A stretch of 64,000 nucleotides of DNA from Macquaria australasica (GCA_005408345.1 SEMN01000306.1:553642-617641); one strand, 5' to 3'; numbered from the stretch's first letter, positions 24,093-36,926 are shown. Notes: generated from the letters alone by a model not told the origin. A program made the numbers and translations.

Positions 24093-24140
24093 ACACTTAA
24101 TAATTATATAAACTTTTATCCTGCTTTGATTTTGCCATTT
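23950..24140. repeat. Direct repeat, copy 2 of about 190 bp
   Basis: 'gcagaagaagaggacataac' ... 'caaacctcaaacata' ... 'aaaacaggtggatggaaaca' ... 'taataattatataaactt' repeats 23352-23540, including sequence outside the MITE right end. That points to a segmental duplication rather than two transposon insertions. Confidence 0.8.
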
Positions 24141-24188
24141 AAAATTCTGTATTGCTTATCTTATGCAATTTCTAAAGCACTTTGAACT

Positions 24189-24212
24189 GTGTGTGTGTGT
24201 GTGTGTGTGTGT
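24189..24212. repeat. (TG)n microsatellite
   Basis: About 12 TG units. Confidence 0.9.
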
Positions 24213-24889
24213 CATAAAAAAAGCTAAGCTTAATCAAATATTTGACTCTGACCTAGTCAAACTTATTTTGTTGGGTGTAATATAACCACAAATAGATTAT
24301 TTTTTTCATAAATGAGAATATACTATCACTTGGCAATTTAATTATCTTGTGATCTGATCTGCCCATGCAGCAAGTTAAATCAAAAATAATTATGAAACAA
24401 CTTTGAAAAATACAGAATAAGAGATAAAACAACTTGCTAAGCTTGCTCTTTTTCCTGATGAGGACCAGCCAGGAGGAAATCAGCTCTGTGTACAGTGATG
24501 CTGATTCTACAATTGTGGGATCAAAGCCTGTTTAAAATGGAGGGAAATGAGGGAACATTTTGGGTGCAGACAATATGTTTTTCCTCTGTATGGTGAGCTC
24601 AGCTGGACTGTGAAGTCTATTTATTGCATTACCTACAGTTAAACGGTGAAGGTTTATCTCATCTTCTCTCATCAATAAGGTCTTAAAGCACCTGGAAATA
24701 ACCTGGAATCACACAGCTCTTGAGGTATGTGGACACAAATATGAAGCACATAAGAGCATAAACTGACATCTACATAATAGCTTTCTGCTGTTAAATGTAT
24801 GTTTATGTGGGCTGAAGCTGCTGCCTTAAAAGGGAGGTATATCGAAAATCAACATTTTCTGTCTGGAATTCACTGTGGCTTCAGACACA
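24213..24889. other. Non-coding DNA, nothing recognised
   Basis: Unique-looking A+T-rich sequence. Confidence 0.5.
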
Positions 24890-24906
24890 TCACACACACA
24901 CACACA

Positions 24907-24950
<44 letters not shown>
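24890..24950. repeat. (CA)n microsatellite with one interruption
   Basis: About 30 CA units with a single 'ga' interruption near 24907. Confidence 0.95.
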
Positions 24951-24951
<1 letters not shown>

Positions 24952-26638
24952 CACCATGGTAAATCAAAGTCACTTCATAAGCAGTAGTTTTCCTTGTAAA
25001 TAGCCAGTGAGAAATTTTCAAACTCAGTTGGAAGCACAGATTTCCAAGTGTATGTACCAGTCCTTTCTTATAAAATTGACGGCGGCAGAATCTTTTTTTA
25101 AACCCTGATTGTTGGACTTGATGTTGCCTCATACAGTTTCTAGGGAAGGTTAATGGAGACCACTGCTGTGCTTGCCAGTCTCAAACAGTCGCCCTGCTGT
25201 TTTGTGGGCTTTAACCCTTTTTTTGGCCATATGGGGATATTTGTACACACACTGGGCTTATGTCCCATCGGATTTTGTTGACCCTCACTCCTGACCTCCC
25301 AGCAGTGCCACTGTTGCTGTCACTGTGCTTATACAGATTCTCCAGGATGGATGATTTAGCTATTCAAGTTATGAAACAGCTGTATTTGTGAAACCAGATA
25401 TATACAGTGTTTGTGTTTACTTATGTGCACGTCTGCCATATTCTGCATTTGTCAGATGAAATAAGAAGGGTAATATGAAAGTTTTATAAGAACAAAGACA
25501 TTCCTGAATGACATCTTTTAAAAGTTTGAGATGACCCAGTTCATGTGACAGATAATTCAGCCATTCATTATTTATTCCTGTGAGTTTATCCGTAGCCAGG
25601 AAACAGAAAATGGACATAACAAGGTGAATAAAACGTCATTAGATGAGGAATTACGAATGTACCAGATGAGTCATTGCAATCAATCAGGTGTTTACCAAGA
25701 CAGTGAGTTCATCATCTGATTGTCTTTTCAAGTGTTACATTCATTTACATGATAATAAAAAAAAAAAGTAATGTAAAATGCAAAATAAGTGGGATGGGAA
25801 TCATCAGGAATAAAATTGCAGCATTGTATTCTGAGCATTGGTTTAAATAAGATCAGTAATGTCATCAAGACACAAAGATAAAAAAAGAAAGAAAGACAAA
25901 AGCTAAAGTATGAAAGATTGACAACACTGTTTCTAATTAGCAGCTAACAAAGCAGAGAGGCACATACATTTTGATATAAAGACACCATAAAGACACCAGA
26001 AATTTGGTTTCTCTTTTGATAGCTTGTGTCGTAATATATATGGCTCATTGGCTCAGTGTAGAAACAAGCAGAGGCACTCTTGAGAGCCGTGGAGCTCTGC
26101 ACTTTTGATAGGAGTTGATAGCTAAAGAATGAACTTTAGCTGCAGGGAGTAAAGTAGATGGAAAATTTTAACATCAGGCAGACATCCTTGATTCGGCAAG
26201 AGGATAAAATCTTAATCCCCTTCCCTGTCTGAGAGTAATGAGATTAGAGAAGCTGAAATGGAGTGTGGTGTGACTGGCAGAATTCCTGGCTGAGATTTTA
26301 GCTTTCCTCCACATGCCGCCCTCAAACCCATTTTATTTTCATCCGTCACTCAATATGTCTTCCTACCACATGCTCCCCCTCGTCTCATTCATGATTGTCA
26401 TTTTGGAGGAAAACATCAACAACAAAATATCAAAGAGTAAGCCCAATTTGCTATGTTCCTGTTGGGCCCATAGGACATCATGGTTCAGCCTATCCCCTGC
26501 AGCAGCAGCTTTTTTTGCTTTGTTTATGCATTTGAATAACAACACTGGCATGTTTGGAGCACTGCTGGCCTGGAGAAGGGACCTGGTTCCTTCCAAGTCA
26601 GGTTAACTGGTTTAGAACAGATAGAAAGAAACAGCCAT
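24951..26638. other. Non-coding DNA, nothing recognised
   Basis: Open frames at 25417-25617 and 26313-26606 show no domain. No repeat boundary found. Confidence 0.45.
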
Positions 26639-26640
26639 TA

Positions 26641-27480
26641 GTCGTGTTTCTATAAACATATTTTTATGCGAATTTTGAAATATCGTGTCAATTACACTGG
26701 GGACGCTGGGATGCTGACTGTCCACACCACTTTTTGAAATGACCGATTTTGTTCCCATCACTTTTCAAAAGCATAATTTGTTTAAAATGTTCTGAAAAAT
26801 AGCTTGCACCAAGAAAAGTTAACTAACAAATGAGAACACTTTGAGAAAGGTTTATTTGCACAATCAGAAAACATACAATGCAATGTAAATATAGAAACAA
26901 CAAATGCACATTGTCCAATGATGCATATGGATGACTGTTACTGGTGCAGTCGATGTTGTGGGTTTTATGCTGAGTACTTTTGTATTGTCGACTCTGTAGT
27001 AGCCTAGGCTGCCCTTTTGATGTGTTGTTATGCAATTTCTTCCCCAACCTGCCGTAATTATCTACTCTGACCTCGATCCCCCCACGACACTGCCTAAAAT
27101 CGCTTATGTTGAAGACCGTTTAAAAAATGTTTTTTCATCTGAGCCTTTATGTCCCCACCACTTTTCAATTCAAAGTGACACCCTTGATTGCATTAGAAAA
27201 GCCATATGGAAACGGCAAAAGTTTCAGCACTAAATGGTATGTGGAAACGCCTTTGCCAAATAAGTTCTGACGTAGCGAAGATTTAAGTCACACTTGTTTT
27301 ATTTCCGGTTCACAACCTCTACTTCTTCTTCTCAGTTTACTGGCGGATTACAGCCATGCATAAAACGTAGCCTGTACCGCCAACTTCTGACCAAACTACA
27401 TGCGCCTAATTCGCATTTCTTTTTTGTGACATTTCAAAAGTTTGCTTAAAATCTGCTTGACAATTTAATGGAAACACGGC
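26641..27480. mobile_element. 840-bp TA-flanked MITE
   Basis: Starts 'gtcgtgtttctataaa' after TA (26639-26640) and ends 'taatggaaacacggc' before TA (27481-27482). The ends are inverted (GTCGTGTTTC against GCCGTGTTTCC). A TA target duplication fits Tc1/mariner-type mobilisation. Open frames within (26823-27047, 27030-27233) resemble no transposase. Confidence 0.6.
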
Positions 27481-27482
27481 TA

Positions 27483-28029
27483 CTGATACCTTTTTTGCAG
27501 TGTGGGTTTTGCATAGAGTGAATGTGTAATTAATGAATTTTTTTGAAGGGGTGGGGGGTCCCATCCCCCTTAGTTACTATTGCATCACCTGTCAAAATTT
27601 TCATTCCAGCTAAATGAGTTGTTATACCTTGTAGGTGAAATCTGCATGTGTGAAAATAAGACACAGCAGTGTATTAGCGGCCAACAGCAGCAGTGTGGTA
27701 CAACAGCCAATAATGGCGGCTGTCGCCGTCAGCAGATAAAGTTGGCATACACCTGCAGACCACAGCAGACCCATAATCCCAGCCAATCTCCCTCCAAGCT
27801 GCAGCACCTACAGGTAACCAGGAATGACTCTCTCAGCAGGTGGAGCAGCTCTGAGGTCCACCCACCTGTCCATCCCAGCAGTCTTTAGGCTGGGGTTTCC
27901 TTTACGAGCAGCCTGTGGAGACCCAGCAGGAATACCAATATATTACTGATCATGGATGTCAGTAGGCTGGGAGAGAGACTGGGGGCTGTGTTGATGTTTG
28001 TGATGGATTTGCTTTACTTGTGTCTTAGG
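27483..28029. other. Non-coding DNA
   Basis: A CAG-rich segment (27660-27790) gives a glutamine-rich 102-codon frame without any recognised domain. Considered non-coding. Confidence 0.4.
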
Positions 28030-28508
28030 CCTCAGACTGCCAGCCCAGATCCGTTTTTGGCATATCCAGATTGTATCCAGATTGATTTTAGAAAGTCTGG
28101 GCAGCAAAAAAACACATGAAATCCAATTTTTGCAAATCAGATCCAAGCCACATTTGGAGGTGGTTTGAAATGCGATACCAATCGGATTTCTACAGAGGCG
28201 TCTCCGTCCACACGCTCTGGCCGCTCAAATCGGATTTCAAAATGTCTTCTGCGTCACTCGCAATGTGACACACAACGACAACATCTAATCCAGAGTGACG
28301 GAAGTGCACTCAGTTCTGCACCGCGACCTGACGATGAAGATGATGAATCTCCATTTCTCATGCTTCCGCGTTGGAAAGCTGCATCACCAGCGTACGTAGT
28401 TACTGATGCCTTGGTCGTTGCCACAGAAACCCATGCAGATATGTTGGTGATGTCAGGACACACAAATCCGATCTGATCACTTGCAAATAACAGTGCAGAC
28501 AGTCTGTC
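28030..28508. mobile_element. Probable MITE with 'cagactg' inverted ends
   Basis: Left 'cagactgccagcccagatcc' and right 'gcagacagtctg' share an inverted 'CAGACTGYC'. Inside, 'atcggatttc' and 'aaatccgatctgatcac' are inverted counterparts. It is CpG-richer than its surroundings. No target duplication was matched. Confidence 0.45.
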
Positions 28509-28589
28509 TTTAACATCTGATTTAAGAAACAAATCTGATTTATCTCTGGCAATCATTGCTACCATCATTTTATGTTCTCGTCTTATTTG

Positions 28590-28652
28590 TCTTGTCTGCC
28601 TCCTCATGTGTAAAGTGTCCTTGGGTCCCCTGAAAGGAGCTATATAAATGCA

Positions 28653-28683
<31 letters not shown>

Positions 28684-28695
28684 GTTATTATTATT
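28590..28695 (+). mobile_element. LINE 3' end with (ATT)n tail
   Basis: 'gtgtaaagtgtccttgggt' then 'gaaaggagctatataaatgc' then (ATT)n at 28654-28695. This is a recurrent 3' terminus of fish L2-like LINEs. Only the tail remains. Confidence 0.6.
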
Positions 28696-31453
28696 TGCCT
28701 GCAGTCTGAACAAAGTCTTAGCCTTAGTCCCTCTATGAGGAGAGATGCAAGGAACAGATGTGAGGAAAGAGGAATCAATACGTTTAGAGCAATGAGACGT
28801 CCTTTCTTCTCAGATGTCATTTGCAACGTTAGTTTCTCAGCTGGATCAGCTGTCAGCTACCTTTAACAGCTCTGTAGCGTCTTTTCACACCTTGGAGTTT
28901 GTATTTGCACAGATAATGTGATGTTCTATCCAAATAATAACAAGGACACACAGTTACCACTGCCAGTGCCTTAAGTGCTTATTCATGTCCTGCCACATGA
29001 CAAAACAGAACATTAGTCTCTGCATGTTTCCCCTTAAAATGAAATGTCAGACATGCATCCACACATGCATGAAAAACCTTATTCTCTAATTATACTGTGA
29101 TTAGTCAAACCACAGTTTGTGAATGGACTGTACTTCTCAGATGATGAATGACCAGGAGATATTTCTACTGGCAGCAATGCCATTAATTATTTGCGTCTGC
29201 ATTTATTGATATTCTGTTTGTAAGATCATTATTTAAAAATAGGTTCTGTTGAGAATGTCTCATAATTTGTAGAAATGGAGTGGTCTAAATGTTTGAGGGA
29301 AAGTGAAAATTATGTGGATGTATCTCACATTAAAATGTACTTTCTACCTGACACATGATTTTCAGCATCATGTGACTGATTGGAAATGATGCTGATAGAT
29401 AACTAAAATGTGTTTTATTGCAACAGACTCTGAGTATTAGTACCAATATATGAGAGAAGCTCTGGTCCGTTTCGCTACGTCACCTCTTCCACAGGTGCCC
29501 GGCACAGTGACCAAGCTCCATCTGAAGACATGCACCTAGGCTCTTGGACTGTCTCCCAAAGGTCCTGGATGCTTCCCATTGAAAAGATTAGCAAGTGGCT
29601 GTGTGCTGCACTTTAACAGAGGTGGGTAGGTAACTTTTGTGTGGACTATAAGCCACACAAAGGTGAGCGTCATGCCTTCTTCAGGGATGAAGACTTAGTG
29701 ATTGGTTTGGCAAATGTCTTGTTAACTTCCCTACTCCTGAGAAAGAGCAGCACACAGCCCTAAACAGGCCTACCAGTGTCTGTTAGATATACTAGAGCGC
29801 ACAGCAATGATGTAATGCACAGCAGACTACACGACAGGTAGATTCTGGCTGCCTTCTCTTTCATTCTCTTAAAGCCCACTGAGCTTTACTCTCTTTGTCT
29901 CAGCTGTCTGGAAGAAACCCCCAGTGTGCTGACTTTCTAATCGTAATATTACAACTGTTTTCTTAAAATATGTCAATTTACAGAGGCCCAAATAAATAGA
30001 TAGTGAATCAGAAATGAAAAAGCTTGGAAGTAATACGACACCCGAGTTGGTTCTGTTATTTGTCCCAGTATTAAAGCGGTGATGCAGTGTCACAGTGTCT
30101 CGCCTTCAACATGGCTGACCATATCAATGTCCGTGGATCAAGGAGTGAGGAACGATGAAGTAAGCGAATCCGGATGTACCTAAAGACTGGAAAATCCACC
30201 TGACTGGTACATAGCATTTGTTTTTATTGTTATTTTAGGCTTGAAAAAGAACCCTGAAATATTTTAGGTGGTTGTTGTTTTTACTCATAGTGTCTTGAAA
30301 GAGAGTTGTTGTTGGTAACCTTGAAAGACAGCCTATGGGGACTCATTTTCCATAAATACATTTCTCATAGCTGATGTTTTAAATAGTGGGTCTCAGTGTG
30401 TGGCCGTGTGTTGGCTGTAAGGTAAAATATTGCGTTAGGAACTGACTGTCCCAGGTTGGAGCAGAGGTGGATGCAGATACATTTTAATGATGGACTATAA
30501 TCTCAAGCCTCAGTGTTGTCAATCAGAGTGTCCTTGATACACACTGATGAGCTGCAGGATAGTAATGACTATATGAAAATATTAGGCATCATGTACCCAT
30601 AACGTTTCGTTCTTGCCTGAGATGATGTTCCATAATCGGAGCAGAGTGGTTAGAGAAAGCCCCTGACAGCTTTACAAATAGAAGATGATTTGCATGTTGA
30701 GAATAACACCAGAGTACTCCATCACTGGCATTTTATTATTATTTTTCTTTTTTTGCTGCTGCTGCCTGCATGTTATATTTGCCTCTGTGTGTATACAGTA
30801 CTGTAGATACTGTTTATGTACACGTTTAAAGAAATTTGCAATGACAAGTCAATTTATGAATATGAATGGATTTTCTTATTTTAATGCTACACTCTGAGTA
30901 CAAGGAAGTAAAATGACCACATTGTGTAGAGGTAATGGAAGACCCTTCTCTTTGATTGTAGAATTGATTGTCCGTAAATAATCCCTGTAACCACAGAACA
31001 GTACATGCAATTTTAAGTGACTTAACACTGGTGACAAAAATAGCCAGAGCCATCACATGCCCATATGTACATTCAGTTTTTGGTTGCTGTAAATGTTCCT
31101 CCGGTCCATACTGACTGTGAAGACATCTCGTCCTAAAGCAATTCCAATGTAAGTGATGGTGGACAAAATCCACAGTCCTCGTTCTGCAAAAACATGACCT
31201 CTAAAATTTAGCTGAAGCTAATAGGAGGCTTCAGCCGTCTGCCTGTTAGTCTTTTTAGTCCCTCTTTGTGTTACTGCCCCTAACAGCTCACCAAGGAAAA
31301 GGAAAGACAAAGAGGTAATTTACTGTACGAACTGTAACTTAAGAAGATCCCCACTTGATTTGTCTAACTCAGACTGCTGAAGTCATTTAGCTTCAACTAA
31401 ACTGTGAGTTGGATTGTGGGTAATATAGATACCAGATTTTGACAAGGAAGAAG
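28696..31453. other. Non-coding DNA, nothing recognised
   Basis: No repeat boundary or gene was found in about 2.7 kb. The open frames at 29869-30093, 30685-30897 and 30826-31173 have no domain. Confidence 0.45.
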
Positions 31454-32104
31454 TATAGAGACAGAGCACATTGACATCCCGTCCACACCGGAGGGGAAAA
31501 CAAGTCATCGCTCTCCATTGACTTTGTATTGCGTGAAGGTGCCTCCTTGTCACTTCGGTCTGCTAGCAAACAACAGAAACCTGTCTAAAAGCTGCTGTGA
31601 GCGGGATGAACTACCAACGGGGTAAAGAACCCAAAACTACATTTTGTATAAGCTGCAGAGCTGAAAAAACTGAGCCTTTAAGAAGACAAAGGCGAATGTG
31701 AAAACTGGGATCCTGACACTCAGCAGCATTTCGTCACTGGTCAGTCAAACATCCAAATGTCAGTTTTAGGCTAACTATACTGCTGTAAGTTAAGCTAAAG
31801 CATTTTGACAGTAAGCAACTTGTGTAGTGGAATGTGGCTAAATCAGAAAGCTATGCAGTATTAAGTGCCTTAGCTAACTACAGTAACTTAACTTGAAAAG
31901 ATAGACCCACAGTGTTGAGTTTGTCCTCTCTGGGAGACACAGGGTGCTAAAATAATCCCATGACATGCTAAAATCTAATGTTTTTAGCTAGCTACAGGTG
32001 TTTTGTTAGGGTTTCAGCCCGTAGTTTCATGTTGTGGCGCTGGCTGTTTTCCCCTCCGGTGGGCGTGGTTTTCAGAGTGTGACACATTGCGCTCTGTCTC
32101 TATA
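31454..32104. mobile_element. TA-flanked MITE, 'tatagagacagagc' ends
   Basis: Left 'tatagagacagagcacattg' is inverted at the right as 'caatgt'-like sequence and 'gcgctctgtctctata'. The next blocks 'ccggaggggaaaaca' and 'tgttttcccctccgg'-like sequence also pair. Terminal TATA allows a TA duplication. Non-coding, 651 bp. Confidence 0.65.
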
Positions 32105-32459
32105 CATGGAGCAGTGCTAATTATTCTCTTTTAACCGCTTACTTTCTGAAAGAACCTTTACACTGGAATCACGTTATGAAGGGATTTCTTGACAGCCAGT
32201 GTGAAGATGTGGAACAATTACAAAGGCCAACACTGTTTCAATGTGCATATGGGTATGTGAGTATTGTATTAAGATAGACTTTTTTAACAATATTTTTATT
32301 GGGGGTTTTCAATTATAACAAACAATTACATATTGATAAAATGGTAAGTCTTGGCAGCAAATACAATATAACACAAATAGGCAAGTAAATAAAAACATGG
32401 TAACTAAAACAGAGGTGAATATTCAGATGTTACAGTAATTACAATGAACAAAAATCTTG
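32105..32459. other. Non-coding DNA
   Basis: A+T-rich, no recognised element. Confidence 0.4.
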
Positions 32460-32990
32460 TGCAAAGGCCCATCAACATATGTATTTTTATCAGAAGCTCA
32501 GATGTTTTAATGTTGACTCCACTCTTATGCAGATGTTTTATTCTTGTTTTACTGAGTCTGTTCTGACCTTCTGTTTTATTTGTTGGTTTGGGTCGCTTAC
32601 CTTGAAAAATAGGAACAGGTTAGAAGGAATTGTTAACATGTGCAGTAAAATTACTAGCACAAATCTAAATGACCTTTCTAAACTGTACAAGGCCAGAACC
32701 ACCAAAAAGGCCTGGTCAGTCCTTGATGACACTAATCACCTGTTGTCTAGCGAGTTCAGGTTGCTTCCTTCTGGTCGCAGATATGAACAACCAACGTGCA
32801 GAACCAACAGACGTTGACCAGACCAACACTCCTTTGTCCCTGCTGCTATTGGCCTGTTAAATAATTCTATGTAAATCTATGTGTCTGTGTGTTGATTGGT
32901 GTATGTACATTGTTGATATTGATTGTATTGTCTGCTGGCTGTGCACCAAATTGCCCCTCAGGGATAATAAAGTTTACTTTGACTTTGACT
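32460..32990 (+). pseudogene. Rex1-like LINE RT C-terminus and 3' end
   Basis: The frame 32479-32817 encodes 'LRCFNVDSTLMQMFYSCFTE', 'SVLTFCFICWFGSLTLKNRN', 'LYKARTTKKA' and 'FRLLPSGRRYEQPTCRTNR', the C-terminal domain order of Rex1-type fish LINEs. The element ends at 'ttgcccctcagggataataa' and 'agtttactttgactttgact' (32950-32990), a tail of short direct repeats. The start is 5'-truncated and lacks the RT core, so it is inactive. Confidence 0.75.
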
Positions 32991-33617
32991 TGATCACGTG
33001 GGCTACTACACTTTATAATTTTGCCTTAAACTGTCATGTAAAGCTGTATGGTCAATCGAAACTCTCCAGAGGTAATGATACCAGGGAAGTAAAAGAGAAA
33101 TCTAAAGAACTGAAAGGGAAATTTCAGGTGGTAATCATGATCATTATTTTTTAAGCCCCTGATTGCCACTTGGAACCATTTTACTGTCTCTATTTCCCTT
33201 TCTCAGTGCATTATAACATATTCTACATGCTCTACTTTTCAAATGTCCTTAAGGGAACCAATTCAGAGCCTGTATTGTTGTTCAAATCTGTCTTTGATCA
33301 GTGCAGTAGCTCATCTTTTGGGCTCCCTTGTTGTCCACCCACACTTAATTCATTTTTTCCCCCAATTTCGTTTTCCATAATGCTCACTTAAGCGAAATAT
33401 GAATACTGTATAATTCTAATTAGCAATGAATGATAATGCCGGATAATTACATTCAAGTGCGTGCATGGTTACAAATATACCCACAACAGCCAACATGATG
33501 CAATTTGCCTGAGTGTGATTTGCGAGTGTGAGAGCTGAGAAACACTCCTCCTACTTTGTTATATCAGCTGTGGTAATTCTAATCACTTTGAATAGCAAAC
33601 CCAGCCTGTAAGTGCAA

Positions 33618-33657
<40 letters not shown>

Positions 33658-34056
33658 ACATGCATAAGTGTGTGTGAGTGTGCTGGCCTGCTGTCTTGCG
33701 ATCTGAGAGAAAAGTGATACATTTAACACATAACGCCATTTATAGCGGCAGTAGAGCAGTGCTGCCATGTGACCGGACAAACCACAGTCAGTGCAGAGTT
33801 AGTCCAAACATCTGACCTGTTGTACAGGGCAGACATCACATCTTCAACTTCATGGATTTGTCATACTACTACTCAAATATTGCTAGCCTTTTGGCCAGAC
33901 TGTCAAAGAATTTGACAATTTCTTCTTTAAATAGTTCCACCTATTCTGAATCATGTCGACAGAAAACTTCATTTTCTTCAAAAGAGACAGACTATACATC
34001 CAATCACATGGTGTTTCCAGAATTGTGAGGTCCTGTTCCAAATATTTAAAGTTGCT
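32991..34056. other. Non-coding DNA with (TG)n
   Basis: Includes the (TG)n tract at 33619-33656. No gene recognised. Confidence 0.5.
33619..33656. repeat. (TG)n microsatellite
   Basis: 19 TG units. Confidence 0.95.
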
Positions 34057-34130
34057 TAAAGGACCAATGCGTATGATTTAGGGGGATCTATTGGCAGAAA
34101 TAATAATAATAACTTTAGAGTGCTTTGACA
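34057..34130. repeat. Fish MITE or SINE fragment
   Basis: 'ttaaaggaccaatgcgtatg' and 'atttagggggatctattggc' followed by (ATA)n resemble one end of a common teleost repeat. Partial copy only. Confidence 0.45.
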
Positions 34131-36312
34131 GACAAAGCAAAAGCAGGATGTGCAGAAAGCAATATAACAACAGAAAGTCAAATAGTAAGGCAAAACAAAA
34201 GCAAGATAGAAATGAATGATAGATAAATACAAATAAAAAGAATAAAAACAGTAAAGGCAATAAAAAGATTATATAAAGACAACATCAGATGAAAGCATTT
34301 TAGCCTCGACTTTGGAACGGCCAGAAGGGCCCCACCCGAGGAGCTAAGGCTCCACTTCCACAGAGCTTCTACAGTAGCCCAGAACGGACAAACCAAACAC
34401 TGGCTCTACAGAGGGCCTTTCACGTTTTTGTCACAGCCTCTGCTGCAGCTCCAACTGCCGACCGTGTTGATGAGTAGGTCAGCTCAGCAGCCAAACAAAA
34501 ATTACTAACTTCCTGTTGTTTTTAAAGCACCGGCATGCACCTGTTCCTTGTGGATTCATCAGCTAACAAGTCATTCCTGCTGGGTTTCATTTTTCCACAC
34601 AGCACTTTCACATCTAGATGGCGGAGGATTACTGTGATGTTTTTCTTTCCCCCAAAGCCTGTGTTAGAACCAGTTTCACACCAGTGTTTTGAAACTGAAT
34701 AACTTACCATATTCAAACAGGCTACCTTCATCTGTTGGTGATCAAGCCAACCATTCTGCTTTCACTGTCAGTGTAAATATGTTGAGTCCAACTCACTAGA
34801 GAGAGTCACTAGAGAGCACAATGCATAAATAAGCCCTCAAATTAGCCTGTAAAGAATGACAAAACACACATTTATTTAACAATAAACATGTTACATACTT
34901 TAAAATGTGCATTTTAAATGGATCTGTTGCTAGAAGGTGCATTAGCCTGTTACATTTTGGTAATTTAAGTAGAAACAGTGGAACATTAGTTTGCATTTAA
35001 CAGTGCAAAAAAAAAAATGTTAGTTTCCTAACTCTGAGGTTTTTTTCTGTTCACCAAGGCAAAATAATCAAGTGCACTTGAAAAGAAAATTGCTATAAAT
35101 AATTAGTCCACCTTATTGTTAATATGTAAAAAATTCTGACATACCAGCCGAGTCTTTGAAAATGATTGAAGTAACATTGCTTGCTGATAAAGATAATTAA
35201 GTTGTCCATGTGATTGACGCACCATGTCAGATGACTGAGATAGAACATAACAGCTTGTGTGTGTGTGTCTGTGTGTGTGTGAATTTATACACAGACCTGC
35301 ATTTTGTAATGTTTTTATATTTGTGAGAGAACAGCTGTGCAGTTTAAAAGGTCACTGATACTGTTGGCTGACGTTTCTGCTAAAATATGTTATCTGTTAA
35401 TTCAGTGAGCGGGGGACTGGAGTGTCAGAACAGGCTGACCAAATGTATGATACCTTCTCTTTGTAGAAAATCAACAGTGCTTCTTTGAAGGTGTGGGAAT
35501 TTATACATTCGTCTGGGCTCAGAGCCAAGAAGTGGATTTTGTTTTGCTATAGTTCACTGAAAGCTCTGGCTTTCCGGTCTTCCACCAAAAATGACCTGAA
35601 GACTCCAGACATCCATTAACCATTGGGATTAGCTCCCTGCTCCCTGGATGTGCTCTGTTTGTCTTTCCTTTTTGCTCATTTCCTCCAATTCTTCCTCACA
35701 ACCGCTTATACTCTATTAGGTTACTTGGAGAAACTGAGGAAAGGAAGGGAGGAAAGTGAATGTGAAAACATAGGTCAAGAAAATTGGAACAGTTGCTTTC
35801 ATATATTGTGTAATATGTGTGACCCACCAGCCATTAACACTGGCATCTGGTTATACATTTTATTTGATCCACTATGACCAATTATGATAGTAGCTGAGAC
35901 TGTGTAGAACAATTTGCCCCAGGTAAATAATATCCAAAGATAAAAAGAATGTGACATCTCGTCAACACTAATCTATCTAAATGTGTCTGCAAACAATTAG
36001 ACATTGTATTCCTTCCAATACTGTATAGGCCTATTGCCTGATGCCCCCGGATGTAGATCCCCATGCCGTTATAATGACCATTCTAGGTAACTACTTTCTG
36101 TGTTTCTGTTGACTTTCGGATGTACTCAGAGACAAGTGTTTGATACAAGTAAAAATCATGATTATTTGGAAAGCTGTAGGAGGCACAGTTTGCCCCAATT
36201 TAAGTTGTTTTAACACAAGTCATCACTTCCCTAAATCTCTACAACACAGCTAGAGAGTGCAACGTTAGCATGGCCTGTAGAGTCAGAATGGCCACATTTT
36301 AAGGAGATATGC
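34131..36312. other. Non-coding DNA, nothing recognised
   Basis: About 2.2 kb. A (TG)n-rich spot at 35256-35280. Open frames at 34178-34396, 34522-34731 and 35623-35877 lack any domain. Confidence 0.45.
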
Positions 36313-36448
36313 CAGGTTGAAATATAGCAATATGCGGTGTGCAACAAGGCTCAATTTTTGGTCCAATCCTGTTGGACATGCTGCCCCATAATTCATCGAT
36401 TTGATATCTCTTATCATTAGTATGCTGATGACACTCTGTATCTCTTAT
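36313..36448 (+). pseudogene. L2-type LINE RT relic, split by piggyBac
   Basis: Frames read 'ICGVQQGSIFGPILLDMLP' and then, after a shift, 'YADDTLYLLF', the GVPQGS and YADD boxes of an L2-type RT. The relic stops at the TTAA where the piggyBac element begins. Its continuation beyond 37304 was not recognised. Confidence 0.65.
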
Positions 36449-36452
36449 TTAA

Positions 36453-36926
36453 CCCTTCCGCTGTCCTTGGGTCAACATGACCCTCCACTGCCTTCAGTAC
36501 CCTCCGCTGTCCTTGGGTCAACATGACCCTCCGCTGCCTTCAGTACCCTCCGCTGTCCTCGGGTCAAAATGACCCTCCGTTGAGTTCAGCTACTCTTCCC
36601 CTGTCCTCGGGTCCACGTGACCCTCCGCTGAGTTCAGCTACCCTTCCCCTGTCCTCGGGTCAACGTGACCCTCCGCTGAGTTCAGCTACCCTTCCGCTGT
36701 CCGTGGGTCAAAATGACCCTCCTCTGAGTTCAGCTACCCTTCCGCTGTCCTCGGGTCAAAGTGACCCTCTGCTGAGTTCAGCTACCCTTCCCCTGTCCTC
36801 GGGTCAAAGTGACCCTCTGCTGAGTTCAGCTACCCTTCCCCTGTCCTTGGGTCAAAATGACCCTCCGCTGCCTTCAGTACCCTTCCGCTGTCCTTGGGTC
36901 AAAGTGACCCTCCTCTGCCTTCAGTC
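36453..36926. repeat. Ten-unit minisatellite derived from a piggyBac terminus
   Basis: Ten tandem units of 46-48 bp. Each starts like the transposon's own inverted terminus (cccttccgctgtcc) and continues with a 'gggtcaaartgaccc' palindrome and 'ctgagttcagcta' or 'ctgccttcagta'. Two unit variants alternate in blocks, the 'ccttcagta' form at both ends and the 'gagttcagcta' form in the middle, as expected from unequal exchange. The long frame through it is a by-product of the 48-bp period. Confidence 0.95.

Noticed and set aside
27580..27888. Glutamine-rich 102-codon frame
   Set aside because: CAG-rich DNA, no acceptor or donor of quality and no recognisable domain.
28254..28826. 190-codon minus-strand frame
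   Set aside because: It runs through a MITE, a LINE tail and an (ATT)n tract (poly-Ile). No domain.
36453..36926. CRISPR array
   Set aside because: Units are head-to-tail without distinct spacers, and the genome is a vertebrate one.
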